Origin: an uncultured Collinsella sp.
Lineage (GTDB): Bacteria; Actinomycetota; Coriobacteriia; Coriobacteriales; Coriobacteriaceae
Direction: 5' to 3'
NCBI GenBank assembly: GCA_900756765.1
Contig: CAAELE010000044.1
Coordinates: 62,001-126,000, forward strand
Length of the DNA stretch: 64,000 nucleotides
The notes under the pieces were generated by a model that was given only the letters and a program-made list of their open reading frames with translations, had not been told where the DNA came from and ran no database searches. Each line of letters starts with the position of its first letter. Position 1 is the stretch's first letter. Position numbers and translations under genes: made by a program. Shown here piece after piece: positions 7,617 through 16,898 of the stretch.

Positions 7617-10600
7617 ATGGATATGTTTGAGGACGAGTGCCAGCGCGCCTCGTGGCGTCCGTATGGGGCGATTGCGCGCGGCGTAGCCAAACGCGGTCTG
7701 GTGGCGTTCCTGGCTTTTGCCATGGCTTTTGGCACCACGCCGGCGCAGATGTGGGCCGAGGGCGCCGAGGGCATCGCCGAGGCCGTGACGCAGGCTGCGA
7801 CGGGCGGCGAGGGCACGGCGGCCGACGATGGCACTGCTGCCGGCGCCGACGCGAACAGTGCGGCGGCGAGCGCTGCTGCCGACGGAGCCGACGCAGATCA
7901 GGGCGCAACTGCAAGTGCCGCGAATGACGATGACACCGACGCGGGAAACGCGGCTGAGTCCGAGAACCCTGCGGCGGCGCCTGTTGCTTCGGAGCAGAAG
8001 AACGCCGTTGCCGCTGCGTCCACCACAACGCTTTCGGGCGACGCCAAGGTCTTCATTCAGGACTCAAAGGATAAAAACAGCTCCTATTCCACGAAGTCTG
8101 GCGCGCTCAAGGTTGGCGAAACGCTTTGGGCAAACATGTATGATGAGGTGGAGAGCGAGGACTATTGGGGTGACACCACCACCGAAACTCAGTCCGTTCG
8201 CAACCCCGGCGCTTGGACCTACACCTGGCTCGCCGGTACGGTTAAGGCGTGCAGCAACGTCGCCGATTACACCGAGGTCGTAGGCTACGAGCAGTCCCTC
8301 ACCGTCACCGATGCGATGGTGGGCAAGTACTTCATCTGCAAGGTGACGGCGGATGGCAAGGACTACTACGGGCCCTCCGTTTCGTACGGCTCGGGCATCA
8401 ATGCCAATTACATTCCAGGCCCCGTGCTGGGTGCCGGCCAAATGGAGCTTTACAGCGTCAAGCTGAGTAGCGACGCGCCGAGCATAGGCGATACTCTTAC
8501 GGCGACGCCGTACAAGGATTGGTCGAGCCCCGCGGGGTCTGACGCCAAGGTCACCTACACGTGGTCCGCATCCACCTCGCAGTACTCGGGCTTTACCAAG
8601 ATCGAGGGCGAGACGGGCGCTTCGCTCGTGGTGAGCGACGACCTTGAGGGCAAGTACATCAGGGTCGAGGCCAACGCCGGCGTCAACACGGTGAACAAGA
8701 CCACTTCCAGCAAGGTCAAACAGGCCGGTGCGGTCGAGATTTCGGCCGTGTCCATCGTTAACACCAAGGACAACACGAGCGTCTTTGCGGTGGGGGATAC
8801 CGCTAAGGCCCGCGCTAAGGAGAAGGGCGGCGCGTACGGCGCGTTCGTCGACGCGAGCAAGCTCAACTATCAGTGGCAGAGCTCTGACACCAAGAGTGGC
8901 ACGTATGCCGACATTGCAGGTGCCACGGGTGAGACCCTCGAGCTAACCGATGCTTTGGGTGGCAAGTACCTCAAGTGCAAGGTGTCCTCGAAGATCGGCT
9001 CTTCGAGCATGGCCAACAACACGGGCGCTCTCGTTGCTGCCACCGGTTCAATTAATGTCACGAGTGTGACTATGAGCCCGACTTCGGGCAAAGTCGAGGT
9101 TGGTTCCACGATTACGGCGACCGCCAAGGCGGGTTCCACCGACGTTACCGCCGATTCGCATGTCACGTGGCAGTGGTATAAGGGCACCTCGAATACCGCC
9201 AGCTCGTGCAACACGCCTATCGAGGGCGAGACCGGTAACACCCTGACGGTGACCGCCGCCCTTAAGGGCTGCTACGTCGTGGCCAAGGCCAACGGCGGCT
9301 ATGGCGAGCAGAAGCCCTACTATGCGGTGGGTCCCGTTTCCGTCGCGGGCCAGGTTGAGCTGTACGACGTACAGTTTGAGGGCTCTCCTGCCACCAATGG
9401 CGTGCACGTAGGCGATACGCTCAAGACTAAGGTGCGCAAAAAGGACGGTTCGCGCTACAGCTATATCGATCGCACCGATAATGTGACCTACCAGTGGCAG
9501 TATGCAAATAGCAGCTCGAGCTACGACTCCGCTTACACCGATATCCCCGGTGCTACCAAGGCCGCCTATACCGTTGATGCCGCCTATGCCGGCAAGTATC
9601 TGCGCGTGAAGGTGACGAGCGAAAATACCGTTTCCAGTACGCAGAAGAAGAGCTCGTACGGCGGCACGCAGTCCGTAGCTCCGCTCGGCCCCGTGACGCT
9701 TAAGGGTCAGTACAAGCTGGCGGGCATTGAGCTTGCCGATAAGAACGTTACGCTGAGCGTGGGCTCAAAGATCACGCCGAGCGTGCAGGTTCCGGACAGC
9801 TGGTCGGGCTCGACCAAGGACGTGCCCGACGATGCCGAGCTCACCATGGCGTGGTACGCCAAGGGCGAGGGCGATGCCGATTGGACCGAGCTCACCGACG
9901 GCATCGATACGACCGATGGCAGCCTGACCATTTCGGACGCGCTTGTCGGCAAGCGCGTCAAAGTTACGGCAAGCGCTCTCGACAACACGGTTGAGTGGGT
10001 TTCGTCCGACAGCGTTACCGCGGCGGGGGAGTATAACCTGCTGCGCGTGACCACTACGCCGCAGATCAATAGCGATACGACCCATCTCGTCTCGGGTGAT
10101 AGCGTCAAGGCGACGGCGCAGGCCAAGCGCGCCGACGGTTCGGCCACCAATGGTATCGACGTCACCGGTCAGGCGACTGTTGCTTGGTATGCGGCCGACG
10201 ACGCGAAGGCTCCCGCGGCCGACTGGACGCTGCTGTCCGATATGTCGGGCGCCGAGGCGACGGTCTCGGCATCTGCTGCTGGCAAGTATCTGAAGGCTGT
10301 CGCCACGAGCGGAAGCTCGACGGTCGAGCTCGTCTCCACCAACAAGGTTATTGCCGCAGGCTCGCTTGAGGCCGCAGTCCAAAAGCTCAACGATGCCAAT
10401 AAGCAGATCGCTGTTGATTACAGCGCCAAGGGCGGCAACGTTAACGATGTCCTGAAGGCGCAACTTGCCGACCTGGGCTTTGCCGATATCGACGTCAAGA
10501 TCTCTGAGGGCGGCGTTGCCTTTAAGGCTGAGGATGACAAGGCCACGGTCGGTATCTCCGACGCCCAGGATAAGACCAACGGCGATGTGACGTTCTTCTA

Positions 10601-13600
10601 CATCGACCCCAACGATTACACCGGCTACAACATCGACGGCCTGCGCAGCGCCGACGTCGTGTTTGAGCTGTCACGCGGCGACGAAACCGAATACTATCAG
10701 CCCAGCAAGACAGTGCAGGTTGCTTGGGACGAGGCTCGTGTGCAGCAGATGCTCGACGATGCGGCCGAGCAGATTGCAATCGGTTACGCTGCGGGCGATT
10801 CGGCCGAGTCCGTCACGTCGAATCTCACACTTCCGTACCGTGCAGGCTCCAAGAGCAAGTTCGAGGTTGAATGGAAGAGCTCCGACGGCGATGCCATTTG
10901 GCCTTCCGGCTATGGCTGGAGCGACTATACCGGCAAGGTGACGCGCGCATCGGGCAATCGCGAGGTTACGCTGACCGCGACGGTCTCGTTTGTAAGCGGC
11001 GGCCCGTCTGGCATTGAAGGCACGCACAACTTCGCCGTGACCGTCAAGGGCGACCCCGAGAAGGTCGCTGCCGACAAGAAGGCACTGCAGGAGAAGGTCG
11101 ATGCGGCCTTTACCTACGACAACATCAAGTACTCCGGCACCGACGCGGTCGCCAACAAGGACGGCTTGACCGCCGACCTGCAGATGCCGCGCACGAGCAC
11201 GCTCGGCGTCGACGGCAAATACTATAAGGTCGAGTACTCCGCGAGCACCGATGACGTGACCTTCAACGGCTATAAGGGCACGGTATACCGTCCCGAGGCC
11301 GGTAAGGGCGCCGTCTCCACGAAACTCACCTGCACGGTTACGGATAAGAACAACCCCGAGGTCACTGCCACAAAGACGCTTGACTTCACGGTTGCGCCGC
11401 AGGATCAGGACGACCTCGACAACGAGCTTAAGCTCATGGAGGCCGCCAAGGCGGGCTACGCCGAGGCCATCCTCGACGGCCAGGACGCCGTTGGCGTGAC
11501 CGCAAACATGCACGCCTTCCAGAAGGCGTATCTCGACGCCGACGGTAAGCTCGCGTGGAGCTACGACAAGGCGACTACCGACGCCGCGGATTCGGGCATC
11601 GTCCCGGTTGAGCTCGAGGGCTACGACGACATGAGCGGCCAGCCGTGGCGCCTCTTCAAGTCGAGCGACACCAGTGTCGTCTCTGCGGAGAACCTTCTCG
11701 TCACGCAGCCTGAGTACAACACCAAGGTCACCATTACTTCTCGCCTTTCCAGTGAGAAGTACGCGCGTTACGCCGAGCGCTATCCGGATAACGCCACGTA
11801 CGCAAAGCTCGCCAACCAGGACGTCTCTGCGACGGTGACCGTGCTTGGAACGAGCGGTCAGGTCGCTCCTGAGGTTACAGCAACATGCTCGGTCATCGGC
11901 ATCGATGCCGATGACAACCAGCAGACCTGGACCGCCGCCGAGCCGTATACGCTCAAAACGGGGTCTACCGCCGCCGACCTCTCTGAGGCGCTCTTCAAGA
12001 AGCACGGTCTCACCGCCGATTACGGCATGGGAACCTGGGGCTGGTACCTCAATTCCGTCACCTCGCCTGTCGACGCGGGCCGAACGCTTGGCTATGATTC
12101 GCAGACCGGAGCGTACTGGCAGCTCTTTATCAACGGCAAGGCCGCATCGGTTGGCGCAGGTGACTACACGCTCGAGGCCGGTGACTCAGTCGTCTGGTGC
12201 TACTCCAAGTACGGCGACCCGGCGCCCACCGACCAGCTTTCCGTGAGCTGCGAGGTCGTTGGCCAAGCTAAGGACGGCGGCCAGCAGACCTGGGCTCAGC
12301 CCACGACCATCCAAGTGAAGGAGGGCTCGACCGCGGCGGAGCTCTCTGAGCAGGTGTTCAAGCAGGCTGGCATTGGCGCCGACACCGGGACGGGCTCCTA
12401 CGGCTGGTTCCTCAACTCGCTCACCTCTCCGTTTGATGAGGACGTAAAGCTCTCGACCGAACACGTTGACGCTTCCACTTGGAAATTCTGGCAGTTCTTT
12501 GTCAACGGCAAGAAGGCCAATGTCGGCGCAGGCAACTACACGCTCAAGGCCGGTGACAAGGTTTCCTGGGTCTACGGCTCTGACGGTACTATGCCTGGGC
12601 AGACAAAGGCTTCCCTGCAGATTATCGGTGTTGACAGCGGCGGTAATGTTCAGACGTGGGCGCCTGCAGCTGACTACACCATGGTCGATACCGCGACCGT
12701 GGCTGATGCGACTGAACTTGCCTTCAAGCAGAGTGGCATCTCTGCGAATTATGGTACGGGCACATGGGGCTGGTTTCTCAACTCAATTACATCGCCGTTT
12801 GATAAGCGAACGCTCGCATGGGACTCTACGACTGGGGCTTACTGGAAGCTCTTTATCGATGGCAAGCCTTCCGATTTGGGCGCGGGCAGCGTCCAGCTGA
12901 AGGACGCGAAGTCTATCGCCTGGGTCTATACGGCTGACGACAAGCTGCCTGACCCCGATGCCCTCACGACCGACCCCAACGCGCCTAAGTCCAACTTCGA
13001 CTCTGCCTGGCCCGCGTTTGCCAGCGGCAAAGCTAATGGTTCGGCTGTCGAGGCGCCGACTCCGTCTGGTGCAGCTGAATCTGCGTGGGATGAGCCTGCA
13101 GATATCAAGGGCGGTGCAAAAGGCGTTTCGGACTTGCTCATTATCGACGGTAATATTTGCGCGGTTAAGGGCGACCGCATTGTGCTCATAGATTCTGAAA
13201 CCGGAAAGAAGGAGCTTGCGAGCTGCTCTATTGGTGCGAACATTGGCTACTTCTGCCGTCCCGCCTATAAAGACGGCTATCTGGTTGTTCCTTTTGAGGA
13301 CGGCTCGCTCGGCATTTTTGTTCTGGACAAGAAGGATGGGCAGTACTCGATAGCCTGTCGATACAAGACCCCTTCGCTCGGGATCAAAGATACCCAAGCT
13401 CTCACGTCCGTGACCATCTCCGGCGGTAAGGCCTACGCAGGCTTCACTGTTGTCGACGGTTCAGAAGGTGCGCTCGTGTGCGTTGACCTGGCTTCCGGCA
13501 AAGTGGACTGGACAACAGACAAAAAGAAGTCCGAGACCAACGAGAACGAGGGCTACTACTGGGCGGGCGCTGCGGCCTCCGGTGACGACATCATCATCGG

Positions 13601-14750
13601 TAACGAGTCCGGTAAGGTTGCCCTCATTGATGGCTCCAACGGCAAAGAGCTCTCGAGCGTAAGCGTAGGCACGCCCGTTCGCTCCGGCATCATTGCCGTC
13701 GAGGTTGGCGAGAACGGCGACGGCACGTATCTCGCGGTCTCCCGCGATAACGGAACGCTCTACAAGATTCGTCGTAGCGGGGACAAGCTGACCCTCGAGG
13801 GCAAGCCCGTTGCCTTCGCGGCCATCTCCACCTCTACGCCGGCAGTGAGCAACGGTCTGGCGTATGTCTGCGGCATGGACATCGAGGGTTACGGAACGCT
13901 CTCTGTCATCGATCTGAGCACTATGAGCATTAAAAAGAGCATCCGCGCTGACAAGGGCGAGTCCAAGAGTACCCCGCTCGTCTCGGTTCAAGGTAACGAC
14001 ACGTACGTGTACTTCACCTGCAACGCTCTGCCCGGTGGCGTTTACGCTTATAAACTGGGCGACGATGCGGCGCAAATGATATTCACGCCCGATGCAAAGT
14101 ATCGTGAATACTGCACCGCTTCTATCATCTGTGATGAGAAGGGCAACCTGTACTACGCCAATGACTCGGGACGCCTCTTTAAGCTAGCGGGTGCCGAGTC
14201 CTGGAGAGTTGCGTTCGATGCACAGGGCGGTTCGTACGTCGCACCGCGTTATGTTGCCAAGAACAAGATGGTTTCCGAGCCGGCTGCCCCTACCCGCGAC
14301 GGATATACGTTCCTCGGCTGGTACACCGCCGAAGGCGAGAAGTGGGACTTCGCCAAGGACGTCGTGACGGCCGATATGACGCTCTATGCCAAGTGGACCA
14401 AGAATGCCGTTACCCCTGGCGGTAACGGTGGCTCCAATGGCAACGCGGGCGGCTCTGGCAATGGCGCCGGCTCCGGCAGCGGAACGAGTGGCCAGCAGAG
14501 CGGCGGTGCCGTTTCGCCTGGGCAGAAGCCTGTGTCGTCGACCACGACCAAGACCAAAACCAAGGACGGCAAGGATTCCAAGAAGGATTCCGACAAGTCC
14601 GACAAGAAGGACGGCAAGAAGTCTGATAAGAAGTCCGCTGAGGCTCCTGTGCAGCAGTCTGGCTTCAATCCGCTCGCCATCGCTGGTGTGGCGGCCGGCG
14701 TGATCGGTCTCGCCGTCATCGGTGTGTTCGTATTCACCAAGCGTCGGTAG
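7617..14750 (+). CDS. Giant cell-surface protein with Ig-like repeats, three DUF4430 (transcobalamin-like) domains and a beta-propeller
   Basis: A 2377-residue exported protein. Start ATG 7617 has AGGAG 5 bases upstream; frames starting at 7473 run through the riboswitch. Order of parts: signal peptide after a positively charged N-region (about 1-48); a low-complexity Ala/Asp region; about seven Ig-like repeats of ~100 residues with YQWQ and GKYLxxKV signatures (about 135-920); three Ig-like/helical segments (about 920-1418); three tandem DUF4430 domains (about 1419-1541, 1542-1663, 1664-1781), each with WGWYLNS or similar, a YW/FWQLF-type strand and GAGxYxL; a PQQ-type beta-propeller (about 1815-2195); an InlB B-repeat (about 2197-2262); a Gly/Asn/Ser- and Lys-rich linker; and a C-terminal TM helix ending TKRR. 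I see no LPXTG motif. DUF4430 is the bacterial relative of the transcobalamin/intrinsic-factor C-terminal domain. With the B12 riboswitch upstream, cobalamin capture is inferred. Confidence 0.85.
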   Translation: MDMFEDECQRASWRPYGAIARGVAKRGLVAFLAFAMAFGTTPAQMWAEGAEGIAEAVTQAATGGEGTAADDGTAAGADANSAAASAAADGADADQGATASAANDDDTDAGNAAESENPAAAPVASEQKNAVAAASTTTLSGDAKVFIQDSKDKNSSYSTKSGALKVGETLWANMYDEVESEDYWGDTTTETQSVRNPGAWTYTWLAGTVKACSNVADYTEVVGYEQSLTVTDAMVGKYFICKVTADGKDYYGPSVSYGSGINANYIPGPVLGAGQMELYSVKLSSDAPSIGDTLTATPYKDWSSPAGSDAKVTYTWSASTSQYSGFTKIEGETGASLVVSDDLEGKYIRVEANAGVNTVNKTTSSKVKQAGAVEISAVSIVNTKDNTSVFAVGDTAKARAKEKGGAYGAFVDASKLNYQWQSSDTKSGTYADIAGATGETLELTDALGGKYLKCKVSSKIGSSSMANNTGALVAATGSINVTSVTMSPTSGKVEVGSTITATAKAGSTDVTADSHVTWQWYKGTSNTASSCNTPIEGETGNTLTVTAALKGCYVVAKANGGYGEQKPYYAVGPVSVAGQVELYDVQFEGSPATNGVHVGDTLKTKVRKKDGSRYSYIDRTDNVTYQWQYANSSSSYDSAYTDIPGATKAAYTVDAAYAGKYLRVKVTSENTVSSTQKKSSYGGTQSVAPLGPVTLKGQYKLAGIELADKNVTLSVGSKITPSVQVPDSWSGSTKDVPDDAELTMAWYAKGEGDADWTELTDGIDTTDGSLTISDALVGKRVKVTASALDNTVEWVSSDSVTAAGEYNLLRVTTTPQINSDTTHLVSGDSVKATAQAKRADGSATNGIDVTGQATVAWYAADDAKAPAADWTLLSDMSGAEATVSASAAGKYLKAVATSGSSTVELVSTNKVIAAGSLEAAVQKLNDANKQIAVDYSAKGGNVNDVLKAQLADLGFADIDVKISEGGVAFKAEDDKATVGISDAQDKTNGDVTFFYIDPNDYTGYNIDGLRSADVVFELSRGDETEYYQPSKTVQVAWDEARVQQMLDDAAEQIAIGYAAGDSAESVTSNLTLPYRAGSKSKFEVEWKSSDGDAIWPSGYGWSDYTGKVTRASGNREVTLTATVSFVSGGPSGIEGTHNFAVTVKGDPEKVAADKKALQEKVDAAFTYDNIKYSGTDAVANKDGLTADLQMPRTSTLGVDGKYYKVEYSASTDDVTFNGYKGTVYRPEAGKGAVSTKLTCTVTDKNNPEVTATKTLDFTVAPQDQDDLDNELKLMEAAKAGYAEAILDGQDAVGVTANMHAFQKAYLDADGKLAWSYDKATTDAADSGIVPVELEGYDDMSGQPWRLFKSSDTSVVSAENLLVTQPEYNTKVTITSRLSSEKYARYAERYPDNATYAKLANQDVSATVTVLGTSGQVAPEVTATCSVIGIDADDNQQTWTAAEPYTLKTGSTAADLSEALFKKHGLTADYGMGTWGWYLNSVTSPVDAGRTLGYDSQTGAYWQLFINGKAASVGAGDYTLEAGDSVVWCYSKYGDPAPTDQLSVSCEVVGQAKDGGQQTWAQPTTIQVKEGSTAAELSEQVFKQAGIGADTGTGSYGWFLNSLTSPFDEDVKLSTEHVDASTWKFWQFFVNGKKANVGAGNYTLKAGDKVSWVYGSDGTMPGQTKASLQIIGVDSGGNVQTWAPAADYTMVDTATVADATELAFKQSGISANYGTGTWGWFLNSITSPFDKRTLAWDSTTGAYWKLFIDGKPSDLGAGSVQLKDAKSIAWVYTADDKLPDPDALTTDPNAPKSNFDSAWPAFASGKANGSAVEAPTPSGAAESAWDEPADIKGGAKGVSDLLIIDGNICAVKGDRIVLIDSETGKKELASCSIGANIGYFCRPAYKDGYLVVPFEDGSLGIFVLDKKDGQYSIACRYKTPSLGIKDTQALTSVTISGGKAYAGFTVVDGSEGALVCVDLASGKVDWTTDKKKSETNENEGYYWAGAAASGDDIIIGNESGKVALIDGSNGKELSSVSVGTPVRSGIIAVEVGENGDGTYLAVSRDNGTLYKIRRSGDKLTLEGKPVAFAAISTSTPAVSNGLAYVCGMDIEGYGTLSVIDLSTMSIKKSIRADKGESKSTPLVSVQGNDTYVYFTCNALPGGVYAYKLGDDAAQMIFTPDAKYREYCTASIICDEKGNLYYANDSGRLFKLAGAESWRVAFDAQGGSYVAPRYVAKNKMVSEPAAPTRDGYTFLGWYTAEGEKWDFAKDVVTADMTLYAKWTKNAVTPGGNGGSNGNAGGSGNGAGSGSGTSGQQSGGAVSPGQKPVSSTTTKTKTKDGKDSKKDSDKSDKKDGKKSDKKSAEAPVQQSGFNPLAIAGVAAGVIGLAVIGVFVFTKRR

Positions 14751-14759
14751 GTGAGGGCT

Positions 14760-15620
14760 GTGTCCAATAAGTCTCAGGACGCCGAGTCCAAGCAGCCCGA
14801 CTCATCGTTCATTCAACTCGACGATGCAAAGCAAAAGGGCGCCGCTTCGGCGGCGTCCGTCCCGCGGCGCAAGGCGCTTGTTGGTGCCCTGACGGCCGTC
14901 TGCATCGTTTTGATCGTTGTGTCGCTAGGCTTTATCCAACCTTCTTCCAGCGGTGCCTGGTCCATCGATTGGATTGTCGAGACCGTGACGGGGGAGAGCG
15001 TCGTTGCCAAGGATGCGTCGGTTTCCGGCTCGACTACCGTTTCGGGCAAGGTTGCGTCCAAGGACTCCAAATCTTCGGACAATGCGAAGGACGGGTCGAA
15101 GGGCTCAAAAAAGGATTCGAAGGAGAAGAAGTCCGAAAGCAAGGACGGCAAGACGTCCAACAACGCGTCTGCTGGACAGGGCTCCGAATCCACCGGTGGA
15201 TCGAGTTCTTCTGACGGCTCTTCTTCGAGCGCTGGCTCGGCGACCGGCGGTGGGTCTGTATCCAACAGTGGCGGCGCCTCTGCGGGCAATCAGGGCGGCT
15301 CGCGGCAGCCTGGCTACGTCACGGTGACGATTTCGGTCACATCGAGCGCTGTGGGCAATCCTGTGTCTTCTAGTGGCACCTTCACCTTTAACGAGGGTGC
15401 AACGGTCTACGATGCCCTGTGCGCTCTGGGCCTTTCCGTGAATGCGCATGGCTCATCGTTCGGCACATATGTCGCCGCCATTGGCGGTTTGGCCGAGAAG
15501 GAGCATGGCGGAACGAGTGGCTGGATGTACTCCGTTAACGGCGCTACACCCGACAAAGCGTGCAGCAACTACGTCCTATCCAACGGCGACAGTGTCGTCT
15601 GGTATTACGTAACGGGCTAA
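14760..15620 (+). CDS. Membrane-anchored DUF4430 (transcobalamin-like) protein
   Basis: A 286-residue protein directly after the giant surface protein; GTG 14760 (or GTG 14751) follows the stop at 14748-14750. A cytoplasmic N-terminal tail (about 38 residues) leads to one TM helix (about 39-59), then a long Lys/Ser/Gly-rich disordered stalk (about 75-183), and a C-terminal DUF4430 domain (about 185-286) with TVYDALCALGLS, SGWMYSVNG and NGDSVVWYYV. The topology displays the domain outside the membrane at the end of a stalk. It shares the riboswitch-controlled transcript of the preceding gene. The pair could form a relay in which the large protein traps corrinoid at the surface and this one holds it near a transporter; that is inference. 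No B12 transporter is encoded nearby. Confidence 0.85.
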   Translation: MSNKSQDAESKQPDSSFIQLDDAKQKGAASAASVPRRKALVGALTAVCIVLIVVSLGFIQPSSSGAWSIDWIVETVTGESVVAKDASVSGSTTVSGKVASKDSKSSDNAKDGSKGSKKDSKEKKSESKDGKTSNNASAGQGSESTGGSSSSDGSSSSAGSATGGGSVSNSGGASAGNQGGSRQPGYVTVTISVTSSAVGNPVSSSGTFTFNEGATVYDALCALGLSVNAHGSSFGTYVAAIGGLAEKEHGGTSGWMYSVNGATPDKACSNYVLSNGDSVVWYYVTG

Positions 15621-15642
15621 ATGCCTCGACATAACACGTCAA

Positions 15643-15680
15643 ACGGGCGGTTCGGACAAACATCCGAGCCGCCCGTCTTT
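15643..15680 (+). terminator. Intrinsic terminator of the DUF4430 operon
   Basis: A 14-bp stem (15643-15656 with 15663-15676, one G-U pair) and a 6-base loop are followed by CTTT. It sits 23 bp after the stop of the DUF4430 membrane protein. Confidence 0.75.
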
Positions 15681-15743
15681 ATGCGAACGGGACGCAGTTT
15701 CTCGCCTTGTGCGCCTTCCTCGGCAGGCTCTGCAAACAAAAAA

Positions 15744-15769
15744 CCGGTTGGAACGTGAATTCCAACCGG
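15744..15769 (-). terminator. Intrinsic terminator of the downstream GtrA gene
   Basis: A perfect 10-bp stem (15744-15753 with 15760-15769) is followed on the minus strand by TTTTTTG. It is located 27 bp past the stop of the GtrA gene at 15797. Confidence 0.8.
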
Positions 15770-15796
15770 CTGCGAAGCGAGATTATGTCGGGCCGT

Positions 15797-16204
15797 CTAC
15801 GAACGTGCACCCTCGAGGAAAAAGCGACGGCTAAAGTAGTTGTACCAGGTGACCAGGAACGTGGCGATTGCCTTCATGGCCTGGTAGCCGATGCTCAAAA
15901 ACGTGACGCCCACAAACATGTACAGGTCGTTGAGACCCAAACCAATCACCGACAGGATGGTGAAGATCGTGAACTCGCGCTTGCGGCTCATGCCCTCGCG
16001 ATGGTCGAACACGTACTTCATGCTGAGCCAGTAGTTAACTACGACGGACGTGGTAAACGAGATCGTGGTGCTCATCAAAAAGTCGAGGTGGAACAGCTCG
16101 ACGAGCGCAATAAGCATACCCCAGTCGATGCCAAAGGAGATAAGACCCACGACAGCGAACTTGAGGAATTGCTTGGTATGAGGTTGTGCCAGTGCCTTGC
16201 GCAC
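15797..16204 (-). CDS. GtrA-family membrane protein (first of two)
   Basis: About 135 residues with four predicted TM helices and the GtrA-type sequence QFLKFAVVGLISFGIDW near the start, LSMKYVFDHREG after helix 2, and a basic C-terminus. GtrA proteins are thought to help move polyprenyl-linked sugars across the membrane for surface glycan decoration. The frame stays open to a TTG at 16285, but that extension is compositionally odd; GTG 16204 gives the usual family length. The exact start is uncertain. A paralogue lies immediately upstream (16425-16820), about 220 bp away on the same strand. The nearby forward frames are shadows. Confidence 0.75.
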   Translation of the reverse strand: MRKALAQPHTKQFLKFAVVGLISFGIDWGMLIALVELFHLDFLMSTTISFTTSVVVNYWLSMKYVFDHREGMSRKREFTIFTILSVIGLGLNDLYMFVGVTFLSIGYQAMKAIATFLVTWYNYFSRRFFLEGARS

Positions 16205-16424
16205 GTAATCACATCCAATGCGTTGACGAATCGAGCAACGAGATACTTTAGAGCTTTTGCATGGGAAACGTAAGGTCTTTGGCAAGAACTATACGAACTC
16301 GCCAAATATTCAAGAGGCAATCCGCAAACGTTGCAAATCTTGCCGTAAACGAGCAAGGCCCACGAACAGCGCAGCGCTCGACGCGTGTCATCCGCAGGTC
16401 CCGTAGTGCAACGTGGAGGCCGAG

Positions 16425-16820
16425 CTATTTGGTCTGCTCACCCTCCAGGAAGACCTTTCGGGTCACAAAGTTGTAGACCATAACAAGCGCGGTAGCGCAA
16501 ATCTTGGCGATATTGGCTTCGAGGCCCAGGCCGGCGTTGAGGGCCAGCACGATGCCGTCGTTGAGCGCCAGGCCAATAACAGACAGCACGACAAAGATGA
16601 TGAACTCGCGGCGGCGGCTCATGCCCTCCTTGTGTGCAAACACGTATTTCATGCTCGCGACGTAGTTAAAGATGAGCGAGACGATAAAGCCGCTGGTGTT
16701 GGCGATCAGGATATTGAGGCCCAGGCCGTAGTGGAGCAGATTCATGATCCCAAAGTCGATGACGGTGGCAATGACGCCGGCGACGCCAAACTTCATGATC
16801 TGCGCAAGGAGCTTTTGCAT
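16425..16820 (-). CDS. GtrA-family membrane protein (second of two)
   Basis: About 131 residues from ATG 16820, which has AAGGCAGG upstream; a longer frame from TTG 16883 is possible. Four TM helices are visible, with the family pattern IMKFGVAGVIATVIDFG near the N-terminus and ASMKYVFAHKEGMSRRREF between helices 2 and 3. The second half of the loop (KYVF.H.EGMSR.REF) is almost identical to that of the neighbouring GtrA protein, so the two arose by duplication. It is predicted to act as a flippase-like partner in cell-wall or membrane glycosylation. No glycosyltransferase gene lies beside it. It ends 15 bp before nothing on its own strand and follows fbp, which stops at 16899. Confidence 0.75.
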   Translation of the reverse strand: MQKLLAQIMKFGVAGVIATVIDFGIMNLLHYGLGLNILIANTSGFIVSLIFNYVASMKYVFAHKEGMSRRREFIIFVVLSVIGLALNDGIVLALNAGLGLEANIAKICATALVMVYNFVTRKVFLEGEQTK

Positions 16821-16898
16821 GGTACCTGCCTTAGGGTAGCGCCGGAGCGCCGCGGGGATGACAAACTCAGCAAGTTTAGCCAATCCCCGCAGGCGGGG

